DNA from: Amorphophallus konjac
Taxonomy: Eukaryota; Streptophyta; Magnoliopsida; Alismatales; Araceae
Length of the DNA: 64,000 bases
Reading direction: 5' to 3'
NCBI GenBank assembly: GCA_022559845.1
Contig: CM040126.1
Coordinates: 145,150,064-145,214,063 of the forward strand
Below the pieces are notes generated by a model. That model was not told the DNA's origin, did not search any database, and worked only from the letters and a program-made list of their open reading frames with translations. The translations under genes were made by a program, and so were the position numbers. The stretch's first letter is position 1; the number at the start of each line of letters is the position of its first letter. This document shows, piece after piece, positions 53,975-64,000 of this stretch.

Positions 53975-54480
53975 GAAGGGAGATCTGATCTCTCGGTTGC
54001 AAGTGGCAGGTTGTCACTTGAGGGTTCCCTCTGGTTTAGAGGAAGGGAGGCTTGTCCTCCGGTCCTTGGCTTGTGGCTTGCAAGTCAAGGGGTCTCTCCG
54101 GTTGGAGGAAGAGAGGTCTTAGACCTCTAGTTTGCTAGTGACGGGGAGTCACTGGTGGGTTCCCTCCTGGTCTGGAGGAAGAGAGGCTAGGCCTCTGGTT
54201 GGTTGCCGGCAGTAGGTTGCTACTGGCTGGTTCACTGGTAGTGGGACTGCTACCAGTGGGGTTCCCTCTTGGTATACAGGAAGAGAGACGTGAGTCTCTG
54301 GTTTCTAGTGACCGTGGGTTGCTAGTGGTTCCCTCCGAGTAGGAGGAAGAGGGGAGGTTGTTCCCCTGGGTAAGCTGTGTATCAGCGTTTGTTGGCAAGC
54401 TGTGTTGCCCAGCTGTTAGTGAAGCCACACTCAGTTTGAGTGTGGGGTGGATGTAGGTCTGGAGGACCGAACCACCTAAA
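53975..54480 (+). other. Chain of short perfect hairpins in the leader of element 4
   Basis: Among them: GGAGG/CCTCC (54046-54060), AGAGGTC/GACCTCT (54112-54128), AGTGAC/GTCACT (54137-54153), CCTCC/GGAGG (54163-54178), AGAGGC/GCCTCT (54182-54196), CACTGGTAG/CTACCAGTG (54233-54258), AGAGAC/GTCTCT (54284-54299), CCTCC/GGAGG (54332-54346) and GGTGG/CCACC (54446-54476). Loops are 3-8 bases in most. They lie downstream of the TATA box, so they would be in the transcript leader. Confidence 0.75.
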
Positions 54481-54700
54481 AATCCCCGTGCCGAGTGCTT
54501 GTTTTTCTCTTCTGGGCTTGGATATTCGGTAGATGCTTGTTTTGGCCGATCCTTCCCTATCCTCCAAGCAGTTTGTTCTGCAGTTAGTGTTTGACCATTG
54601 TGCTCTATTTCGGAAACTCCTGTTTGAGATCTAAACTTAATTTTTAATCCTTAATTTTTAACGGGTAAAGGTCCATTCACCCCCCTCTGGACCTATCAAT

Positions 54701-54712
54701 TGGTATCAGAGC
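54701..54712 (+). other. primer-binding site of copia element 4
   Basis: TGGTATCAGAGC, a perfect initiator tRNA-Met type site two bases after the LTR. Confidence 0.95.
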
Positions 54713-54819
54713 GGTTCCCTATATCTCCAAATTCAACGATCTATAGGGTATCCTGCTGGTCTGATAGGTGCATTTCTGTTTTGGTCTTACTGCTTGGTTT
54801 TACTCCTAAACTGATTTCA

Positions 54820-55215
54820 ATGAAGCACACACCGATCTTTAGTGGTTCTAGATTTAAGTTGTGGCTTAGAAGTCTGCGTACCTATGTTAAACAACGTGAT
54901 CCGGATATGTGGAAGTTGATTTCACATGGTCCACACAAACTACCAAAGAAAATGTCCAAATGGACTGACAATGATAGATACATGTGTGATCAAAACGAGA
55001 AGGCTATGGAAATTCTGAAGGCTGCCACTGACAAATCTTTACATTCATGTTTTTATCATTGTAGGTCAGCCACTGAAATTTTGGACCAACTGAAAATAGC
55101 CTTCGAGTCAAAGAAGGACGCCTGCATGATGGCCAATGGGACTGATCACAGCAACAATCAAAGTAATGAAGAGGACAATGATGATCAGGTAAACCCATTT
55201 CAACATTATACTATG
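54820..55215 (+). pseudogene. gag: gag of copia element 4, N-terminal part
   Basis: Start MKHTPIFSGSRFKLWL; a UBN2-type Gag core follows (RSLRTYVKQRDPDMWKLI, NEKAMEILKAATDKSL, ATEILDQLKIAFESKK). After about residue 105 it jumps to CMMANGTDHSNN and an acidic stretch. This corresponds to the CLMANSEEEVTN region that lies some 200 residues further on in element 3. A large in-frame piece of the Gag core, including the usual first knuckle, is therefore missing. The coding sequence stops at CTATG (55211-55215), the target duplication of the inserted solo LTR, and continues in frame at 59511. Confidence 0.8.
55211..55215 (+). repeat. Solo LTR target duplication, left copy
   Basis: CTATG, repeated exactly at 59506-59510. 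Removing the LTR restores an uninterrupted gag frame. Confidence 0.97.
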
Positions 55216-58200
55216 TGTCACGCCCCGAACCGATAGCAGCGGAACGTGTCGTTTGCTCGGAACGTGGCAGTTAAACAGTCGTGAATGATCAAGAGCAATC
55301 GCATAAGACTAAAATAGTTTTGAGCAATGGAAAAAAATCTTATTCCAAATATAAGTCTCTTACAATTTAAAATTGCAATACTAGAATACTCAAATACATC
55401 ACAATAAAAGAAGAGGAGATGACGCGCTAACAGACTTAGACAAGATAAGAGACCCTAAGCTAACTTGGCTAGACAATTAATAAGAAATACTATCTAGACT
55501 CAAGAAAGATAAAAGACACGGGTTCACTAGTTTTCGAAGCTCGTTTGCACACTTCTCCCTCCCATGTGAGTCACGGTCTCGCTAGTCACCTGATTACCTG
55601 AAAAATGTTGGAATAAACTGAGTGAGCGAAAGCTCAGTAGGAATTATATTTCAATAACTAGCAATTTGTTTAAGTAATTACTTTTTTCAAATGAAAATGC
55701 AAGTCTAATAATGTAAAACATGTAAAACGAAACGCTATAGAATTGAACATGATAACGAAAGGAAATAACATGTATTATTGATCCAAGATAGGGAATTTCA
55801 AGTAATCAAGATTTCAAGAACGAGTACCAAGTATATCAATAAAGTCATTTATGTCATGAGATAATGGCTATTAACAAGCAAGTACTTTGCCCATTCCGGG
55901 CCACGCAAGTCATGTCAAGTCAAGCACGCGCGAGAGAGATAGATAGTGGATTGTCGTAGATTCAAGTAAGTACTTCGGTGCAATGTCACACCGTGATCAA
56001 TATAACTCCCATGGGCACAAGTACTTTCGGGTGCTCCTCCCAGGACCAGATCGGGCCCTAAATGCGCAGACATTGTTACATGTAAATATCTAGACAACCA
56101 CTTTAGTGATAGCCATGGAATTCCAAGAACAAACTCATGTAGGATTTCAAGGTAGATTCGTGGATAGGTTCCACTGAATTCAATGAAGAACATTAGATGG
56201 ATAATGATAAAACTAACGAGGAACATGATATGTCGATAACCTAGGTAGATTCGGTACCTTAACTAGGTAGCCGTGATAACTTGAGTGGATGACTATACCT
56301 GTCATCAATCAAGGGACATGAATCAAGCTGAGAGATTGACCCTATCTATAAGGGACTCAATCCAAGATACCGCCTAGTGGAATATCATCATTCCAATGGC
56401 AAAGATTATTCTCTCATGGACCAAGATGGTGACATGAGAGGGCCGGTTTACCACAAGACGTGGCAATCAAAAGGTACAAGGTGTTTAAGGTACAACCAGC
56501 TCAGTCGGCCTTGAGGGAATCCAAGGCTACGAGGAGACTTACGGAGGTCCCAATGACTAACTCGCCAGTCCGAAGGAACGGAATGTCCAACGGAGGGCTC
56601 GTATGTCACCAAGAGTTGAGGTGTATGCGTGAACCAATCATGAAACAGGGACTCCATCTACGGACATGAGATGAGAGTGCCAAAAGACCCGCGGTATGGG
56701 TCAAAAACGGAAGAAACGGTGAGAACAAGTATACGTTAATCATAGAATTCATGTCCAACCTATTCTATAATTAACTATAATTAAATAAACTTATATTATT
56801 TAACGCTCGTGGGTGCCGTCATTTATTAATTAGCATCCTCTTGGGGAACGTTAATTTTCATGATTTTTAACTCAATTTATTTAGCAAGAATTTTCATTTA
56901 TACCTATTTAATTGAATAAATTCAAAACACTCATTAAAAAGACACATTATTTTATTTAAAATAATATAAGAAAATAGAATATATGATAATTAGGAGGAAA
57001 ATACAAGGATTCCAAATATAATTTTTCTATAATTTTCTGTTACATATTTTAATAAATATGGATTTTCAAAGATATACATCATGATATATATATATATATA
57101 TATATATTAGTTAAATTGACGCCACTGTACAGTGGCGTCCAAACTACATTTAACGACCTAAAGTTGGTCGTGATTCAAAAAAAATTTGATTTTTAACCCT
57201 CTCGTTTCTATGCTAAATGATGTCGGAATTTAACCTATAATATATCGAAATGACCGGCTCGAAAAACTCTACATAACCATATGTTCAAAATAATGTTTCG
57301 ATGAGAGATGGAGAACTTGTAATAGGGGACATGAAAAACGGTGTAACCACTTTCAGTACCTCGGTCCCCATCCCAATAGTATGCCCATAAATTTTCATGG
57401 CCAAAGGATATTTCCATAACCATTAACGACTATAAATGCAAAAAGCTCATAAACCATCTATATAAAATTGACGACCGTCACACATCACTTCTTTTAGAAT
57501 TTGTTAATTGATGCCCTTGTTATTGTCACGTTTTATTTTTTTAACGTCCTTAACAGTGACGTTAATTCCATAAAATACGACATATGCAACGTCGTCAATT
57601 CCAAATGGAATTTGACGACCAATTAGATGGGCGTCAAAATGAAATAACGCCCTAGAAAGGGGCATTAATTACTATAAAAATTCTGAGCACGCTGATAATC
57701 ATATGTATGGTAAAAATGCATGATATAACGTGATTTCATCTATCATGTTGGCCTTAAATCATGATTTAACTTCGTTTGGGCTACGAAACTTGAGAAAACC
57801 TACCTTTAACGAAGATTGAGCATTGGAATAGTTGAAGTCGATACTCTGTTAGAGAAATACAGTTGCTTGGTTGCAGGATGAAGAAGGAAGAATAATAAAC
57901 TTCTTCTTGTTACAGGCGATCGCAGGATGAAGGGGAAGACTCCTTCACGTATTGCAGGATTTCCTCGCTTGCTTGATCAGCAGCAGGATGAAGACGCGCA
58001 AGCAGTGGAAGAAGAGCCTTTGCCGTTTCCTCACGCCCACAGTAACAGGGAGGAGAACGGCTGGGATGGTAGCAGCTTTGCCGGTCTTTTACATTGCAGG
58101 ATGCAGTAGGAAGAAGAGGTAGCAGAGGAACCCTTCATGGCTTGGACGGCCGCAGGAGGCAGAAGCCAGTCACGTACGCAGGTGAAGACGATGGACAACG

Positions 58201-59505
58201 TGAAAAGGATGCTACGTGGGTTTGTATGATTTTTATAGGGGGTAGATACCAATACGGGGGTGGAAACTAATGAAGGAAATATTTCAAAATCCTATTGTGC
58301 GTTACCCCCCTTCCGTTGATTCTCTTACCATATAACAGTCGCCGAGTTCTCCATGGATCGCTCGCTCCTACCCAGTTTCCAGCCGCCTACCATGACTTGG
58401 CAAAAGGAACCCTAACAACTGAACTCCATGCGCGATCGGACGTGTGCATCAGTGGTTTCGCGGGGTTTAGTGGATGGTCTTATGCATTGGTTGGAAAGAT
58501 AACATGGTCTGGGCATTAAAACGGCACTCGTATATTAAAAAGGATTTAAGGATCTCTTTACTTGCCATAACCAAACATGAAGGGGGTTTACGTGTGTTGC
58601 TCGTATGTGGCTTTGGGTTTTGATGGCTTTACGTGGTTTTAGGTTTGTATAACGTCACTATTCATTCAAGTATGAACAGTGTTGTTTCTTTATTTAACAG
58701 AATTTAATAGAAATGATTATATGATAATTAAGAGAAAAATATAAGATATTTAATCATGAAATATCATAATTTAATCCTATATAGTTTAAAAGATAAAAAT
58801 CTTTTAAGTCGTGCGGGTTTTAACAGTACGAACAGGGTGCTTTCTATTTTTAAATCTTTTCATGCAACTAAATATATGAAAACTAATAGAAAAATGTGTG
58901 GATCTCAAAATATATTTATCGAGAATTTTAGATATATGGATTCATGATTATTTAAATCATGTGTTAAAATGATGTCGGTGGGTTTTTGTAAAGGGTTGTT
59001 TTTTTTTTGGGTTAAAATGAGATGTAGCTTGTTGGTGGGTTCACGTAGGACGTCTACTGTGGTGGATTTAGTAGAACAGGTAAATGGGCTTTTGTCTTCA
59101 CATATATAAGCTGGGAGTCTAGTTGGGCTTAAGGCCATGCATGTGGGTTTGTATACAAGGGCTCATAGGTTTGGGTCTTTAGAAGAGCTTCGTACATATA
59201 TTGGTGGTTATTTGGGTGATAAGAGGGTTTGCTCGTTGGGTAAAAAAAATGATGGGTTCTCGTAAGTGGTTGTTGGGTTAGATTGGTTTTGGGCTTTGAC
59301 TATTTATATGGGGTTTATATGGTGGATACCTTTGTTTGTATATACTTAACTAATGGCCAAGGTTTTTTTTTTATCGCGGCTCAATTATTGTTGAAAATTA
59401 AATATAATTTGAGCATTAATTCCCATTAAGAGTATAATCATTTATCTCTAGGAAAGTTTTAGTTTATTTAGAAAATTTTATTCTTAAATTTTCAAGGGTG
59501 CTACA
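55216..59505 (-). repeat. Solo LTR (4290 bp) of a chromovirus-like gypsy element
   Basis: On the plus strand TGTCACGCCCC to GGGTGCTACA, flanked by exact CTATG duplications (55211-55215 and 59506-59510). No internal region is present, so unequal recombination between two LTRs is the simplest origin. It is related to but clearly diverged from the LTR at 714-5208. It holds palindromic modules (56810-57665), a TA microsatellite (57083-57107) and repeated GCAGGATGAAG-type motifs (57876-58105). Short open frames inside show no family resemblance. Confidence 0.93.
57083..57107. repeat. TA microsatellite in the solo LTR
   Basis: A run of about 12 TA units; similar shorter runs are at 4137-4151 and 36703-36722. 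Confidence 0.9.
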
Positions 59506-61364
59506 CTATGGATGATTGGGAAAATAGCTATGCTGACTTGTTGGGGATATATGAAAATTTAAAAAGAGAACATAAGAAACTGAGAAAGGGCACTAGGTTA
59601 ACCAGTGCAAATTCCTCTTCATGTCAAAACTGTTTAAAATTGGAACAAACAAATGATGCTTCCATAGCTGAGATTCGTAAGCTTGAGAGTCAAATTAAAT
59701 TGTTAAAGAAAAAGAATCAAGAATCTGTTAATTCAGAACTGAATGAACTTAAATCTGAAAATGACTCTCTCAGGAAAATCATTGAAGAAAATGTTCAGAA
59801 AATTAAAAACCTTGAACAAGAAAATAAACTGCTAACTGAAAAATCTGAATCTAATCAACAATTTGAACCACCGTGTGAAGATCAGATTTTAATAAATGAA
59901 TTGGTCCAGAATGACAAGCTCAAGGGAGAAATTAAAAAATTGAAAATGTTGAACAGTAGTATGTCTGAGAGACTTCTAACCTTAGAAAAAGGAAAAACTG
60001 TTTGCATTGAAGATTCTGATAAACTGAGCAATCTGGAAAATGAAATTGAGGACTATAAAATCGCAAACAAGGTGCTAAGTGAATGTGTAAACTGTAATGA
60101 ACAAGAGATTGCCAGTTATGAAATACACATTGTTTCTCTGGAAAATGAAATAGAAGACTTGAAGAAATCCTTGTCAAAATTTGTGGAAGGACAAGAAAAT
60201 CTGGACAGATTGTTAGGTGTTAAAGTCAATTTTCAAAAAGAAGGGTTGGGCTATAACTCAACAAAGAAAAAGAGTTTTGAAAATAAGATTCAAACTTCTG
60301 CTGTTTCAGATGTTGCATCTGCTAGCCTAGTCAGTCCTTCTGTATTTCAATTCACTGCTCAAAGAAGTCTGAAGACAACTGTAGAACAAAAAGGGAAGAA
60401 CAAAGTGGATTCTACTACATACATGCATCCTGACTTTAAATCCCATGCTAACAAGAAACCTATGTCATGCCTTAATTGTCATAAAACTGGTCATCAAATG
60501 CATGAATGTAAACTGAAAGGAAAAGATGACATGAATACTAGTAAAATGCATGTTAGAAAAACTCATGACAGAAATCATGAGGTTCAAAAAAAGAAAATGT
60601 CATGTTACTACTGCCATAGAATTGGCCATTTGATGCATGAATGTAGATTGATGGAAAAGGATGATATGGATGCTAGGAAATATCGTGATAGAAATCCTGA
60701 TGTTCATTCAAAGAAAAGGGAATGTTCGCATTGTGGTAGATTAGGCCACACCCTTGCTCAATGTTGGTTAGCTAATGGAAAGAAAAAACCACTCCCACAT
60801 TATGCTAAATTTTATGCTAACCAACATGCTCTTAATATCAACAAAACTGCTTCTCCGAACCAGCATGTCAGATGTTTTAATTGTAACAAGCTTGGGCATA
60901 AGGTCACTGAATGTTGGGCAAGATCTTATAGGAGAGAGTCTCCTTTCTGCTCCCATTGTGGGTAGCATGGCCATGCAGTCAAGGACTGCTGGCATGCTCA
61001 GGGTAGAAAACTCAATTCTAAAACTGTTAATCTCCCTGCGAATAAAAATGCATTTGGTAGAAATGTCTTTAGAGGCAAGCACAATGAGTGCTTCAAATGT
61101 GGGAAGCCAGGTCACAGGATTGTAACCTGTTGGCTGGCAGGATATCAAAACCAATCTGGTTTTGGCAAACAGAATGTTTATTCTGTTAACAAGGAGTCTC
61201 ATGTTTATGCACATAGGATTCATGCTAACAAGGATATGCATAAATCAGTACTGAAAGCTGCTGCTCCTTGCTATCAAGTTAAAAATGTGCTGAGGAAACT
61301 TGCTAGAAGTAATACTGTCATGTCAGGACCCAAGACTTCTTGGGTACCTGTTTGTGCAAAATAA
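59506..61364 (+). pseudogene. gag: gag of copia element 4, C-terminal part with six zinc knuckles
   Basis: It continues DDWENSYADLLGIYENL in frame with the N-terminal part. A long Glu/Lys/Asn-rich coiled coil (about 59700-60180) leads to KFVEGQENLDRLLG and VNFQKEGLGYNS, the blocks shared with other SIRE-like gags. Then come six CX2CX4HX4C knuckles at 60468-60509, 60603-60644, 60723-60764, 60873-60914, 60948-60989 and 61089-61130. It ends GPKTSWVPVCAK at TAA 61362. One TAG (60963) lies inside the fifth knuckle. Elements 1, 3 and B have a single knuckle, upstream of the coiled coil. The knuckles bind nucleic acid in Gag proteins. Confidence 0.88.
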
Positions 61365-61377
61365 CTTTGCTTTGCAG
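61365..61377 (+). promoter_or_regulatory. Acceptor-like motif after the element 4 gag stop
   Basis: CTTTGCTTTGCAG follows the TAA directly, then GTGTGCCTTGG, which corresponds to the VCL start of pol in element 1. Pol sequence is lost within about ten codons. Confidence 0.45.
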
Positions 61378-63278
61378 GTGTGCCTTGGATGGAATAAAGG
61401 GGTAATAAACCAGGGCACATAAAAGGACCCCATGTCTGAATGCTCCAGGTAAATTTACTGCTTCCCTCCTAATCTGAATTCAATCTCCAATCCATCAGAA
61501 TGATGTTTGTTGTTGTTCATATAAACTACCTATTTTGGACTAGACAGAATTATCATGATTGGAACAACCTCTCTAGTCTGCCATGCCCGTTGATTATCAT
61601 GTTTGACCACTATGATATATCAAATAGTAAGCTATCAAAAGGCAGGGAAATATGTCCTGAGGTGCTTACTATGTGTGAGGTGGTCTTTCAGACCAAATGC
61701 TCCGCCTAGTACCATGGGTCATTCTGCTGATCAGGGGAGCCTGTATGTGCACGATTCACAAACTCACATGTTTAATTTTCATGGCAAACACTGCATTCAA
61801 TAAATAATTAATACTTCCAAGAGTCGTGTGTGAGATGTCCTTGAGTGGGCTGAAAAGGAGTTTGACAGGCCATTTGGTTTCTGAAGAATTTTGTCAGCCG
61901 ATGCAGTTAATGTGGTGTTAAGATCTGTCATCTCATGAGGCTGCAGTTTATTGCCCAAGAGCTTCTCTGGATGTGAGACAGAACTTCTTCAAGAATATTA
62001 TATTTGTAAGCGTCTTGGTGCTTAATGTCTTGAGTGATCTCTCACTTGTTGGCTTGCTGATAGGAGTGCTGCTCATCTCATCTCTCTCCATTCGGTCTGC
62101 CACCTTCTTATCTCTCTCCTATCATTTTTGGTTCAGAAATTCTCTCAAAGAAATTTTTTTTTCTTACATCTTCTTGCTCTTATCAGATGTGATCTGTATA
62201 CCTTAAACCACCCAATATCTAGTGTAACAACTTACACATGTTAATAAAGAACTTCAATGTATGGGGGTTATATTTGGTCCTTGATCCTTCTAAGTTATCC
62301 TCTCAAGTGTTGGTCAACATATTATAAAACTTCCTGTTAAATGAGAAAAACTTGTTGAGGATCTCGATTTAACTGAAACTTATGTGAAGAGAGCTGTGAG
62401 ATAAAAATTGTGTTAAGTAAGATATCTGTCTTTTGTCTAAAATCATGAGAAGTGCCACCAGGGAATACACCATTCTTTGTGGCAGAGCAATGGCTTTTGT
62501 GGAGAAATAGACACTCTAGATCAGAGAAGTCCAGAGTTTCTGTCATGATACAACTAGCTATCTCTGTATAGAAATGTTAAAATAATAAAAAAAAAAAGGG
62601 GGGAAAGTCAACAAAGAAAAATTTCATTGGCTTTGATTGGCATAAAGGTAGTCCATCCTGAGTAACCAGGATTTCTGGTGTCTGATAAACATGTCTCCTT
62701 GTGTAAAAAGGGACTATTCTACCTTGTGCTCAACAAATTGGTTGACCCTGTATGCCTTCTCTTGTCCATTAAATGAAGAAATGAAATCTGCTTGACATCG
62801 ATGTGTTATTTCTTTGCTTGACAAACATAAGGAGTAATTTAATCGTGACTCTCTCTAGGTTAAGCAACTTTAACAGCTAATTTTGTGATCATGTTGATTT
62901 AATATCTTGAGGTAACTGACCATGGAATTTGGAAGAATATAACTAGTCCATATATTGAAGGGCAAACTTTAATAGGCAATGGCTGTGTTACATCATGACT
63001 GAGGGTAGTTTGGGTATTTCCAGAAAAAGTTTGATAAGAGTGAAAAGCAACCCGACAAAACCCTTCTTGTTTCACACGCCTTCATCCACAAACCCTCGTT
63101 TCCCCTTACCGCTTCCTATTCATCTTCGTGCCGCTCCACCTTGAGTGTTCCTTCAAACTCATCTCTATCTTTTCCCGCTCACTTCCTTTCCCCACAGAGA
63201 TCTCTTCCTCTCTTGGGTCTAGCTTCACTTCCAGTAGCAACCGGCAAGAGAGAGTTGATACTCTAGGAGTCTTGGCAA
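61378..63278 (+). other. Spacer of element 4 where pol should be
   Basis: There are no protease, integrase, RT or RNase H motifs in 1.9 kb. From about 61800 the text resembles the post-pol spacer of elements 1 and 3: an A-run followed by GGGGGG (62587-62604) and GAGTAACCAGGATTTCTGG (62660-62678), equivalent to GAGTAACTGGGGACTCTG in element 1. So pol is deleted between about 61400 and 61800. Confidence 0.6.
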
Positions 63279-64000
63279 ATGGATCAGCAAGCATCCGCCG
63301 CTCAGGTTGAAAGGAAGAGGAAAGGAAAGGAAACTGCTGAGGAGCCTCCGTCCAAGCAGCAACGTTGTCTAGAATCAGAAGCTGCTGCAGGAATGTCTTC
63401 AGAGCAAGGTACCAGGCCTTCCCAGTCTACCGTATTTTTAGAGAGTGGTAAAATCATTCCTCCGAGGATAGTTGATTTCGGTGATGAATCCATGGTCCTG
63501 AAGTTTCCAGAACTCTTGAAGATCTTCGAGTTTCAGGAATGGAGGAAATTTTTGGAAGATCACAGGGTATTCTACCCTAGCCTGGTGATAGAATTTTACA
63601 ACAACTTGTTGTTGAGTCGAGATAAGTCTGCATTGATTTCGACTGTTAAAAGGGTTGAGATAACAGTGACATGCAACTCTCTCCATGAAGCTCTAAGTAT
63701 TCCAGAAAAGGGAGAGGTGGAGAGAGGGTACAGATACAGTCTGCATGAGGCGTTTTCGGTTATTACTGGTAAACCCAGTAACATTCTTGACAAGGGGCAA
63801 GTGAAGCTGAAAGCTTTCCAAACCTCGTCATTTCCTCCTCTTCACAAGCTCCTTCAAAACATAATTGCTTCCATAGTCACACCACAGACTGGAGCTAGGG
63901 GTAGAATCACAGACACACAGAGGTTTCTACTATTTTGTCTGATTCAGAATGTATAGATATGTTTGCGAGAAATCATTTTTACTGTCATGAAGGGATGTAT
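63279..64000 (+). pseudogene. 3' ORF of copia element 4, plant-transposon-protein-like
   Basis: Start MDQQASAAQVERKRKGKE, a basic N-terminus with a KRKGKE and KQQR cluster that could be a nuclear signal. From residue 65 there is a domain with FQEWRKFLEDHRVFYPSLVI, EFYNNLLLSR and VEITVTCNSLHEALSIP. This resembles the plant family annotated as putative plant transposon protein, known for an F/W-rich start and an EFYANL motif. TAG at 63954 is followed by in-frame coding to the window end (ICLREIIFTVMKGC), so it is probably a lost Gln. It lies where SIRE elements have their env-like ORF, but no signal peptide or membrane segment is seen. Function unknown. Confidence 0.55.

Larger units (their letters stand above)
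52299..54698 (+). repeat. 5' LTR (2400 bp) of copia element 4
   Basis: It starts TGTTGAATC followed by TTTTGATGATGACAACACT, the family start, and ends CCTATCA. U3 (about 52465-53360) is an array of some 35 CTTCGTGTCGT-type motifs every 15-30 bases. G-boxes at 53488-53493 and 53526-53531 and the TATA GATATAAATAG at 53597-53607 follow. The leader is a chain of hairpins (53975-54380) with the conserved stem 54446-54476. Confidence 0.92.
52299..64000 (+). mobile_element. Ty1/copia element 4, SIRE-like, gag interrupted, pol absent, extra 3' ORF
   Basis: 5' LTR 52299-54698, primer site 54701-54712, gag 54820-55215 plus 59511-61364 with a solo LTR between, no recognisable pol, a spacer resembling the post-pol spacers of elements 1 and 3 and an ORF starting at 63279. 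The 3' LTR is outside the window. AGTCT at 52294-52298 is the presumed left target duplication. The spacer directly after the gag/pol border shows that pol has been deleted, not just moved. Confidence 0.8.

Noticed and set aside
57927..58252. Small frames in the solo LTR as a captured gene
   Set aside because: Only 60-73 codons, overlapping on both strands, based on the GCAGGATGAAG motif, with no recognisable domain.

Overview
This window is a nested stack of plant LTR retrotransposons with one DNA-transposon remnant. I found no host gene, rRNA, tRNA or CRISPR array. The plant origin follows from the element types: SIRE/Maximus-like Ty1/copia elements with a gag of about 715 codons and several polypurine tracts, an Athila-like Ty3/gypsy element with a tRNA-Asp type primer site, chromovirus-like gypsy elements with LTRs over 4 kb and an initiator-Met primer site, and a BED/DUF659-type hAT transposase. 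The species cannot be told. The DNA reads as heterochromatic or intergenic sequence of a repeat-rich plant genome.

Layout. 1-5208: minus-strand chromovirus-like gypsy (gag end, primer site, 4.5-kb 5' LTR) sitting inside the 5' LTR of copia element 1. 5209-15083: copia element 1, plus strand (LTR, gag, pol, spacer, palindrome-flanked PPT, 3' LTR). 15089-16272: leader and LTR remnant of another gypsy, minus strand. 16273-about 19440: 5' part of a hAT transposon with a very G-rich minisatellite. About 19441-23845: decayed gag-like gene of a 'putative gypsy-type transposon' family, with one clear intron. 23846-51138: copia element B, split by an Athila-like element (24985-36622) and by copia element 3 on the minus strand (37892-49424). 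51139-52298: gypsy LTR fragment. 52299-end: copia element 4, whose gag is split by a 4.29-kb solo gypsy LTR (55216-59505), whose pol is missing, and which carries an extra 3' ORF running off the window.

Most junctions are resolved to the base by 5-bp target-site duplications, giving an insertion order: B before Athila and element 3; element 1 before the left gypsy; element 4 before the solo LTR. By eye, LTR pairs differ by roughly 4% (element 1), 2-3% (Athila) and 2% (element 3). No element is intact: nearly all premature stops look like CAA/CAG to TAA/TAG or TGG to TGA changes, as expected from deamination of methylated cytosine.

The most unusual content is in the non-coding parts: (i) arrays of GACGCC...GGCGTC palindromic modules shared by the LTRs of two distant gypsy lineages; (ii) a long palindrome that puts the PPT and 3' LTR start of the copia elements in its loop; (iii) chains of short hairpins plus a conserved GGTGG...CCACC element in the leader of all four copia families; (iv) family-specific short-motif arrays in the copia U3; (v) a splice-acceptor-like motif exactly at the gag/pol border; (vi) a gag with six CCHC zinc knuckles.
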